Program-made: the position numbers and the translations under genes
Shown: positions 54,846-64,000 of the stretch, piece by piece
Position numbering within the stretch: the first letter of the stretch is position 1
How the letters are laid out: the number at the start of each line of letters is the position of its first letter
The notes under the pieces: generated by a model
What the model was told of the DNA's origin: nothing
The model's database searches: none
The model's input: the letters and a program-made list of their open reading frames with translations, nothing else
Assembly: GCA_013146195.2 (NCBI GenBank)
Contig: CM028379.1
Coordinates: 162,346,437-162,410,436 of the forward strand
Reading direction: 5' to 3'
Source of the DNA: Codonopsis lanceolata
Taxonomy: Eukaryota; Streptophyta; Magnoliopsida; Asterales; Campanulaceae
Length of the DNA stretch: 64,000 nt

Positions 54846-57800
54846 ATGGCTTCTCAGAATGTAATCGCTGACCTTAATAAATGTGAGAAATTAGATGGCA
54901 CAAACTATAGTGTTTGGCAAAGGAAAATCACGTATTTGCTAAACGAGCAAGAGGTTCTGGACAACCTAGATACTGTGATGGTAGAACCAGAGATGGGTAA
55001 TTTGACCATCGCCCAGCATCGCCAAAAAATGCAGGAATTCCTTGATTGGAAAAAGAAAGATTGATGTGCACGCTTTACTATGTTGAGTAGCATGCATAAT
55101 GATCTGATTGGCGAGTTTGAGGATTGCCTGACTGCTAAACTAATGTGGGACCACATTAAGCGCATTTATGGGAATACTTCTGTTACAAAGTTAAGGACTT
55201 TGACTTACAAGTTTGAAAGCTATAAGATTGACCAGAAACGCAACATTCTTGAACAACTACGTGAGATGTCCGGAATGATTCGTGATCTTAAAGCTGCTGG
55301 TTCTATCTTATCTGATGAACAACAAGTTCAGGCGGTGATTCGTTCATTGCCTGACTCTTGGAGTGGTTTGAGGCGTATCTTGACTCATCCAGACTTTTGC
55401 AGATGTATCTCGCCATGTTGAGCTTGAGGCTGAGTGTCATGAAGCGAATCGTGCGATAAGTGCTACGATTCGTGATCTTGCTCTTGTTTCCCTTGAGGGT
55501 CCGCGCAAGCCACATGGGCAACGCAAGAAACAAGCTAAAGGCATGAAGACTCAGAATTTGGGCCCCAAAAGTAACAAGATTGCTAAACGCCGTAGAGGCA
55601 AAAAGAATATTGCTAAGCAGAAGTGCTACAACTGTGGTGCCTTGGGTCATTTTGCTCTGACTTGTCCTGAGCCCAAAAAGGTATCACTTAATCCTATATC
55701 CATGCAAAGTTATGTTTGCTCTCATGTTTTATTAGTTGATTCTCTCCCTGTGTGGATTGTAGACTCGGGCTCAACCAAACATGTGACGAGGGATCGAAAA
55801 GGATTTGTAGATTATCGAAAAGTTCCTGCGGGTACAAGAAGAATTTTCATGGGAAACAGTTCGTCTGTTGAAGTCAAAGGAGTTGGCTCATACCAACTTC
55901 AATTGCGGAGTGGACGCACATTGACTCTTCATGAAGTTCTTTATGCACCTGGAATTCGACATAATCTATTATCAGTAGTACAATTGCTAGGACATGGATA
56001 TTCTTTTAATTTTAGTAATGATCACTTGGATATTTGTTTTGGTGATGAGATTTTGGGACATGGTTCTTTGTCAGATAATTTATTTAAATTAGATTTGTTG
56101 GATTCCCATAATTCTTCTGTTAATTTCTTCTTTTTGCATGGTTTATGATGATTCTAATTTTGAGTTATGGCATGCTAGACTTGGACATATAGGAAAAGAT
56201 AGGATGACTAGATTGGCTAGAGAGGGCCTATTAGGGTCTCTCAGCAAAGTCAACATACCCTTGTGTGAATCTTGTTTGGTAGGAAAAGCTTGCCGAAAGC
56301 CTTTTGGTAAGGCAAAAAGAGTCACACATCCATTAGAGTTAGTCCATTCAGACATTAGCGGACCAATGAATGTTAAGGCACGTCATGGAGCTTCCTATTT
56401 TCTCACTTTTATCGATGACTATACATGCTATGGTTATGTTTACCTTATTTCTCACCGCGATGAAGCTCTCAAGTGTTTTGAGCGCTTTCTCGTAGAGGTT
56501 GAGAATCAAAGGATAAAAGCTTAAAAACTTTTAGAACTGACCGGGGCCGTGAATATTTATCTGATCAATTTAAAGAATTGTGTGAGAAAAAGGGAATATG
56601 CCGACAGTTGACAATTCCTAGAACTCCGCAACAAAATGGTGTTACAGAACGAAGGAATCGAACATTGTTGGAAATGGTTAGGTCAATGATGGCACAGGCC
56701 AACCTCCCAATTTCGTTTTGGGGGGATGCGCTAATAACTGCCGCCTACATACTTAACCGAGTGCCTTCTAAGTCAGTTCCCACAACCCCTTATGAACTCT
56801 GGAAAGGTGAGAAGCCTAAATTGGGGCATTTTCATCCTTGGGGTTGTGCAGGTTATGTCCATAGTACCTCCAATAAGTTTGGAAAACTAGGCCTTAGAGG
56901 AAACAAGTGTGTTTAATCCTAGCGATAGTAGCACACATGGATCTAGAACTTTATCAGATGGATGTTAAAACTACATTTCTCAATGGAGAACTAGATGAAG
57001 AGATCTATATGACTCAACCAGAGGGTTTTGAAGTCAAGGGACAAGAGCGCAAAGTGTGCCGACTCAAACGTTCCATCTATGGTCTCAAACAATCATCTAG
57101 ACAGTGGTACATTCACTTTCATCAAGCGATAACCTCAATTGGCTTTGTGATGATTGAGGAAGACCACTGTGTGTATGTTAAATGATCCAAGAAAAAGATC
57201 TTGATTCTGTCATTATATGTTGATGACATCCTACTAGCTGGGAATGATATGGAGATGATAAATGCCATTAAAGAGTGGCTGTCTGCGCTTTTCGATATGA
57301 CAGACTTGGGTGAAGCAAGCTATGTGCTTGGAGTAAAAGTCATTAGGGATCGTTCGAAAAGATTTCTCGGTTTGTCTCAAGAGACTTACATTAAGAAAGT
57401 TATCGAACAATTTGGCATGACTAACGCAAAACCTGTTGTCACTCCAATGGAAAAAGGATGTGTCCTTAGTACAAACCAATGCCCTAAGAATGAAGAAGAG
57501 AAGAAGAGAATGTCTACGACTCCATATGCAAATGTGATAGGAAGCTTGATGTATGCTATGGTGTGTACTTGACCTGACCTATGCTTTGCAGTTGGGATGT
57601 TGAGTCGATTCCAAAGTAATCCTGGTCCTCAACACTGGATGGCAGTGAAGAGCGTTCTGCGTTACTTGGTGGGAACCACAAATTTAACCCTATGTTACCA
57701 AGGTGGGGATTTGAGCTTGAAAGGTTTCACTGACGCGGATTGGGCTGGAGATGTAGATGGTTATAAATCTACTCTGGGCTACGCTTTCCTCCTTAGTGGT

Positions 57801-58154
57801 GGAGCTATCTCTTGGAGTAGCAAGCGACAGACTAGCACCGCCTTATCTATGATGGAGTCCGAGTACATGGCTTGCTCAGCTGCGGTTCAAGAAGCTGTGT
57901 GGTTGAGGAGTTTTCTTCAACATCTTGATATTACGACGCATGTGGATCGTCCTGTAGTCATTGCTTGTGATAGCATGGCTGCTTTAGGTTACACTAAAGA
58001 TCCCAAGTATCATGGGAAGACGAAACACATCAACATCAAGTATCATTTCACTAGAGACATGGTTGCAGAAAAGAAAGTTGTTCTAGAATATATTCCTACT
58101 AGAAGAATGTTGGCTGACCTTATGACTAAGCCTCTAGCTAGAGAGATCTTTTAG
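54846..58154 (+). pseudogene. Ty1/copia gag-pol, copy 1, with internal deletion
   Basis: Gag starts at ATG 54846 (KLDGTNYSVWQRKI) and continues with shifts through 55421 to a zinc knuckle CYNCGALGHFALTC near 55630. Protease has WIVDSGSTKHVT (55755). Integrase begins LWHARLGHIGKDR with CESCLVGK (HHCC), VHSDISGP for the first Asp, TDRGREY near 56540 in another frame and QQNGVTERRN for the Glu. At about 56912 the sequence jumps from LGLRGNKC to VAHMDLELYQMDVKTTFLNG, so the end of integrase and the start of RT are gone. RT has YVDD (57220), and RNase H covers 57597-58154 (TDADWAGD, SEYMA). INT before RT defines copia. Confidence 0.9.
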
Positions 58155-59271
58155 GATCACATGTTGGGTCTAGGGCTTCGTAGGATTTGACATTTATTCT
58201 GAGAACACTTTTATTGACATTTGATTCATTATCGTTTGAATGAATTGCAATTTCATTTTATTCCTTTTATATGTTAATTGGATATTTTGATGTGAAATTG
58301 CGTAGCATATATATATTTTTGATTAAAAAAAAGATGTCGTGGATATTGAATTGTCCCTCTCACACGGGTAATTCACCTTGTCACTAGGTGGGCGAGCAAG
58401 TTGAGATAGTAAAAGTCTTTGGTACCTACGAAGGGGGTACGCAAATGACATTACATTTATCGTCTTGGCATACGGCCAAGATGAGACCTTTTATAAGGTC
58501 GACTTCATATCCTAAGGAAAAGTCCGAATGTGAAATCTTAAAAGGAACACTAGAAGAGTGATCACTTTTAAGTACTCAGGTTAGACGCCGGAAGGGCGGC
58601 TAGACTAAGGTTCGTATGACGTTTGAGCATGACATGCCTACTTCGTGTGGGAGTTCTGTCATAGCATACACTTCATAATGTATGTGACTATAATGCGACT
58701 TAAGAAAGTGATTGAATGATCCCTACTTCATCACTGTGTGAGTTCTAGTGATCAAATCCAGGTCACGATTATACCCTATGTGACTTAGAACTATATCATG
58801 AACTTGGACGTTGATGGTGCTACTTTGGCATGCCGACCAACGGGCTATGCACATACAGTCCTACGGAGCATTGCTGGGAAAACAGTTAACCAAAAGTGAT
58901 TGATATGAGTGTCTAAGGAAGATAGTATGATATGCATCTTTATTTTTGTGTTTCAATGCCATGGCGATCATATTGAACATATGGTTCAAGAGATTGATCT
59001 TGATACACAAACATATTGAGTTTTTTAAGCATCGCTCTTAAGGGATTGAGGATGCTTAAACTGATGCATATATACGGTCTGGGGTATAGACGAGTTTTGT
59101 TTTCTAACGAGGACGTTCTATGCTGGTCAGATTGTGATTTGGTATAGCGCTCCACCCTTTATCTTTCTCGTCATGTCGCACGCTTCACTTCCAGTATGAA
59201 GAGGCAATGTTTAACGGTTTTCGATGATACGATGTGGTTAGAGAGGTGAGTCCATGTGTACGAGTGGGAGA
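58155..59271 (+). other. Copia 3' non-coding region with polypurine tract
   Basis: About 1.1 kb lies between the RNase H stop and the right LTR. It has no significant ORF on the + strand. It ends GAGTGGGAGA (about 59262-59271), a short polypurine tract directly before TGTTAG, where plus-strand DNA synthesis is primed. The length is unusual for a copia 3' UTR. Confidence 0.7.
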
Positions 59272-59762
59272 TGTTAGTAATTGGGCTTGTGGCCCGATTA
59301 TTTAGTCCCGCCCACATGAAATATATTTATATTATTATTAATTGGCTAATTAGTTTCCTAATCCAAATGGGTTTAGGATTGACTTAACCTACAAGAAATA
59401 GGTTTTCTTTGTAATAATATAAATAGGGCAACTAAAGGGATAAAACTCTAATACACAAAATAGAAGAGCACGTCTTCTCATAGGTGTCGCCCTCCTCTCT
59501 CCTCCAAAATCTATCTCACCAAAATACTCCCTCTAGCCTAACCATCAAGAGGCTTGGATTTGCGGTGTGAACCAGTATTGATATCCGTGTTCCGTGATAT
59601 CAATCCGACGAGAGAGACTTGCAGGTTTTATAATCGTGACATACGAAGATCGTAGCTCAATCGAAATTATTCCGCTTCGCACAAGGTTCAAGTCCGCACA
59701 AGGTAATTCTTGATGATTGTCTTGATAACGAACTTGTATGATATATGTTTAGATATATCCTT
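59272..59762 (+). mobile_element. Copia LTR, right copy (3' LTR)
   Basis: It starts TGTTAG directly after the polypurine tract and ends at the CATG that resumes LINE-B at 59763. It differs from the left LTR at about 13 of 490 positions by eye, near 2.7 percent. It carries the TATAAATA box near 59420. Confidence 0.85.
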
Positions 59763-60118
59763 CATGCAATCTGTCTGGAATCATAGGAAGGAACTCATCC
59801 AGATTATGAATAGCATCTACAACGCGTAAATTTACATCAACTGGAAGAGGGCCATTCAATACCTCTCCACACCAATTCGTAGTCCAGAAACCCATCTCTC
59901 CGGCCCCGAGAATCCAACGAGAACTTTCCTCAACTCTCGGCATTTGCTCAAGAATGGCTCTCCAAACATGAGACGAGGCAGCCGAGTGAAAACCACCATC
60001 CACAGTACCATATTTAGCCATAAAATAGCGAGCCATAAGGTTGACACCTTGGCGGGTAGACCACGCCAACTTAGTATGAAGCGACGCCATCACATGCTCC
60101 AAAAAGCGATGGCCTAAA
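59763..60118 (-). pseudogene. LINE-B segment before zf-RVT, copy 2
   Basis: It gives nearly the same protein as 52146-52501: two amino-acid differences are visible (FTAKYG/FMAKYG and ESSHW/ESSRW). In a simple history this would be the true right-hand flank of the full copia element. Confidence 0.8.
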
Positions 60119-61055
60119 TGTCACGCCCCAAAATCAAACCCCCAAACTGGAGTCTAAAATCGGGCATGATGGGTTTGCTATTAACACTAAACCACCTGTA
60201 AATAGAAAAACCAACAACTGGAAGAGCAGTAGCAATCAGGCTGCGCTACTATATACAACAAACCAAAAGAAAGTATTATCCATAGTTATACAAACTCCAA
60301 CCAAACTATACACAACAGGAAGACATCCAATCTTCCACCAAAATAAGGTTTACAACAGCTGAGAGTTCTATACAAAGGTACGTCGACAAGACCCACAACT
60401 ACCCAAAATAATAATCACCTGCTCTCCGGCACTCCTGAACAACTCACGATCACTTCCTTGCATGGCTGTGATCTAAGGAAAACAAATAAACAAACAATAA
60501 GATTTAACTCAATAAGGTTCCACTATACTTATGCACACTATGAATGGATGCAACATATCAAGCGTGCCATGATGACAGTTCATATAGAGAGTTTATAACA
60601 TGTTATTTAACATTTAAACAATAAACTGTCACATAGATATAGAAATACATAATTAAGGATATAAGATTGAGATACATCTCCAATCATTCACTTCCGACCT
60701 TATAACTCATTATTGTTGTAGTTTTCATCATTCATTCACTTTCAAGAGTATTAGATTATTATCAACCCGGGTACCAAGTTGACACGAGGCCAAGTCCCTA
60801 CAACCTCAGCAGTCGTGCCACTAAAGAGTATTACCTCCGCTATGGCCATTAGCGAAGGGTTGGGTCGCTATGGCCATTAGCGAAGGGTTGGGTCGCATAG
60901 AGCTCCACACTTGACTCACACTGCCCTTCGCCCCATGTCAAGTCCGGGGTCGCCCTACACTTCCCTAAAAGATTATTGTCACATAACAAACACCACCATG
61001 TGTTCCAAGTATTGTTCACAAAGATTGTTCCTTTATTGACTATTCAAAACTGTAA
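60119..61055 (-). mobile_element. TGTCAC-type LTR, copy 2, truncated
   Basis: It starts TGTCACGCCCCAAAATC and matches 52502-53410 to about 98 percent by eye. It is cut at 61055. It contains the private tandem repeat at 60841-60896. Confidence 0.75.
60841..60896. repeat. 28-bp tandem duplication
   Basis: TATGGCCATTAGCGAAGGGT with TGGGTCGC occurs twice in a row; the other copy of the segment (near 53225) has it once. It arose after the 1.76-kb duplication. Confidence 0.92.
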
Positions 61056-64000
61056 GAATCTTCTTTATCTACATTTAGACAATTTCTAATTCATGTATAT
61101 CTCTATTATATTTCAGCTCTTGTTCCCGTTAATTTGCACTCGCATGCTTCATCTGTACCCTCTCTCAATGGTACCAACTTCTCAGAATGGCGTGAGAACG
61201 TTGAATTCACTTTGGGTGTTCTTGATCTCGATCTTGCACTCCAAACTGAAAAACCTTCTGCATTAACCGCAAAAAGTACCAAAGAGGATAAGGATCTCCA
61301 TAAACTGTGGGAGAAAAGTAACTGATTGAGCCTTATGTTCATGCAAATGACAATTGTTGCAAACATCAAGACCTCTCTTCCTGAAACGAAAGTGGCTAGG
61401 GAATTCATGGAATCCGTTGCAGAACGCTTTAAGACTGCAGATAAGTCCCTTGCAGGGAAATTAATGTCAGAACTCACTACTATGAAGTTTGATGGTGCAC
61501 GGTAAATGCACAATCATATTATTGAGATGCAAAATCTTGCAGCTAAGCTTCAGAATTTAGGAATGAAAGTGGATGATAATTTTCTTGTCCAGTTTATCCT
61601 AAATTCTCTTCCTCCACAGTATGCCCCTTTTCAAGTGAACTATAATTGCATTAAGGAAAAGTGGGCAGTGAATGAACTATCTAACATGTTAGTTCAAGAG
61701 GAAGCAAGGCTAACTCAACAAGCTGTTAACGTTGCGCATCTCACAATTCAAGGAGTGAATCATAAGTTTGGGAAAAAGGCTGGAAAAGGCCAGAAAAGAG
61801 CACCACCCAAAATGAATAATAACGTCCTACCCCTTCAAGTCAAGGCAAAGAAAGAAGAAGTTTGTCATTTCTGCAAGAAATCTGGACATTTCCAGAAAGA
61901 TTGTGAAAAATGACGCAACTGGTTTGAAAGTAAAGGTAATCCTTTGGGATTCGTAAGTTTTTTAGAATGTAACTTCTCTAATGTGCCTTCAAATTCATGG
62001 TGGTTGGATAAAGGTGCTAATGTTCATGTTTCTAATTCGATGCAGGGATACCTTACAACCCAAATCATAAACCCAACCAAAAACTTTTTTATTTGTGGGA
62101 AACGGCAATAAAGCTCCTGTCGAAGCTATTGGAACGTATCGTCTTGTTCTTGCAAAAGGACATTATTTAGATTTATTTCAAACTCTTTATGCTCCATCTA
62201 GCTATTTCCCCGCAACTTAGTTTCAATTTCAAAACTTGATTTACAAGGATTTATGCTTGATTTGGGTACTGGAAGTTTCAATTTATATAAAGATTCTATT
62301 AAATTTGGTTCTGGAATTCTTGTGGATGGTTTTTACAAATTTGCTTTGTTTTCTCCATCCTTACCTGAAACCCAATTGACTCTGCATCATAATGAAGGAA
62401 CTGTACATCATATAATGAAAAAGGACTCTTCACTCTTGTGGCATCAGAAGTTGGGACATATATCCCGTAAACGACTTCAAAGATTAGTAAAAGATGGGGT
62501 TTTACCGAACCCAGATTTTACTGATTATCAAAGTTGTGTGGATTGTATTAAAGGCAAAACAACAAAACACACAAAGAAAGGAACCACGAGAAGTTCTCAG
62601 CTTCTTGAAATAATACATACAAAAACATTTGTGGACCTTTTGATGTTCCAACATTTGGGGGAGAAACATATATACTTCATCACCTTTATAGATGATTATT
62701 CACGTTACTGTTATCTCTATCTATTGCATAACAAATCTCAATCTGTGAATTTTGTTCACATATTCATAACGGAGGTTGAGAGGCAATTAGAAAGAAAAGT
62801 GAAAATCATAAGGTCCGATAGAGGTGGAGAATTTTATGGCAGGTATGATGAAACATGACAACATCCTGGACCTTTTGCCAGACTCCTCGAACAACTTGGA
62901 ATTGTAGCTCAATACACAATGCCAGATTCTCCATGGCAGAATGGTGTAGCTGAAAGGCGAAATCGTACGCTTTTGGAAATGGTTAGAAGCATGATGAGTC
63001 ATGCTAAGTTGCCCATTACGTTGTGGACATATGCTCTTCACATGGCCGTATATATTTTAAATAGGGTTCCCAGTAAAGCAGTTCCAAAGACCCCTTTCGA
63101 GCTGTGGAAAGACTGGAAACCTAGTTTAAAACACCTGCAAGTTTGAGGACGACCAGTTGAAGCGAAGGTATATAATCCTCAAGCAAACAAATTGGATGTG
63201 AAAACCATAAGTGGTATTTCATTGGTTTTCCTGAAAAATCCAAAGGGTATATAATTTATTGTCATAACCATAAGCTGCGAATTGTGGAAACTGGTAATGT
63301 CAAATTCATTGATGATGGCATGATTGGTGAGAGTATTTTTGTCGAAGATAAGTCTGTTCACGATGTTAGGGTAACAATCCCATTACCCAATAATCAAACA
63401 GACAATATGAATCCTTCCATCGTTGAACTGTTAAATGTCGAAGGATCACATGTGGCTCCACTCATCGTTGAACCGATAAATGATGAAGAGCCACAACCAC
63501 ATCAGCCACAACCCCCTAATGAAATCATTGCTAATGAAGAAATTGTAGAACAAGCACAGGAACCGGCATTGAGAAGATCTCAACGAGAAAAACGAAGTGC
63601 TATCCATGATGATTACGTTGTTTATCAACAAGAATCTGATTTTGACATAGGGATAATGAAAGACCCAGTTTCTTATTCACAAGCCATTACAAGTAATAAT
63701 TCTAATAAATGGATTAATGCCATGAAGGATGAGTTGAAATCAATGACAGATAATCAAGTCTGGGAACAAACTCATTTGCCGGAAGGACACAAAACAGTTG
63801 GGTGTAAATGGGTCTTCAAGACCAAACGCGACTGTCATGGAAATATTGAGCGATATAAAGCTAGACTTGTAGCCAAAGGTTTTACTCAAAAAGATGGCAT
63901 AGATTACAAAGAGACTTTTTCTCCTGTGTCAAAGAAAGATTCTCTCAGAATTATTTTGGCCTTAGTAGCTCATTATGACTTAGAGTTACATCAAATGGAT
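61056..64000 (+). pseudogene. Ty1/copia gag-pol, copy 2 (different family), cut by window end
   Basis: Gag is of the UBN2 type (LNGTNFSEWRENVEFTLG near 61165) with stops at about 61322 and 61504 and a zinc knuckle CHFCKKSGHFQKDC (61864). The protease motif reads WWLDKGANVHVS, so the D-S-G is D-K-G. Integrase follows: LWHQKLGHISRKR, CVDCIKGK, IHTKTFVDL (first catalytic Asp replaced), SDRGGEF and PWQNGVAERRN. After degraded sequence comes the RT start (63660-64000: KWINAMKDELKSM, GCKWVFKTK, YKARLVAKGFTQ). The YVDD box and RNase H lie outside. The left edge abuts the truncated LTR at 61055, and no own LTR or PBS was seen. Confidence 0.88.

Larger units (their letters stand above)
59272..61055. 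repeat. 1.78-kb direct duplication, copy 2
   Basis: It repeats LTR, LINE-B piece and TGTCAC-LTR of 51654-53410, plus a private 28-base tandem duplication at 60841-60896. The right edge, AAAACTGTAA at 61055, is followed at once by the second copia element. Confidence 0.9.

Noticed and set aside
61051..61114. A spliced intron (GTAAG ... TTTCAG) before the copia copy 2 gag
   Set aside because: The GTAAG lies exactly at the breakpoint with the truncated LTR, so the splice-like ends are probably coincidental.

Overview
The window looks like intergenic plant nuclear DNA, probably from a eudicot, and is almost entirely transposable elements. The evidence is L1-type LINEs with a DUF4283-like ORF1, Ty1/copia and Ty3/gypsy elements with TG...CA LTRs, a Stowaway MITE with the CTCCCTCCGTCCC terminus, elements with Mutator-style 9-bp target duplications, a tRNA-derived SINE, and two pieces of plant genes split by GT-AG introns. 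The species cannot be named from this. No intact protein-coding gene was found; nearly all coding sequence carries stops or frameshifts.

Layout. 1-4881: LINE-A copy 1 (+), its 5' end outside the window. 4882-28300: a low-GC array of about 1.15-1.27 kb units, each combining A+T-rich DNA with fossils of a LINE endonuclease domain. It is interrupted by LINE-A copy 2 (6086-8606), a LINE-A tail (9119-9253), five MITE-type elements and a solo LTR (21957-23010). 28301-38169: LINE-A copy 3 (-), split by a 3.9-kb solo LTR (29174-33108). 38170-38945: more of the array. 38946-43765: a decayed Ty3/gypsy element (-) with 5' LTR and PBS. It contains a solo LTR (41357-42854) that itself contains a SINE (41827-42246). 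44893-45459: last exons of a WBP2-like (UPF0664) gene, frameshifted. 46659-49060: a 2.4-kb fold-back element with a 9-bp target duplication. 49971-50184: probable first exon of a prolyl-oligopeptidase-family (S9) gene. 50327-60119: LINE-B (-) interrupted by a copia element, with a 1.76-kb segment (LTR + LINE-B piece + second LTR) present twice. 61056-64000: a second copia element running off the end.

The genes do not form a pathway. What the window records is a history of insertions: several nested insertions have target duplications, and some have an empty paralogous site elsewhere in the window. Comparisons between copies were made by eye, so percentages and junctions are approximate.
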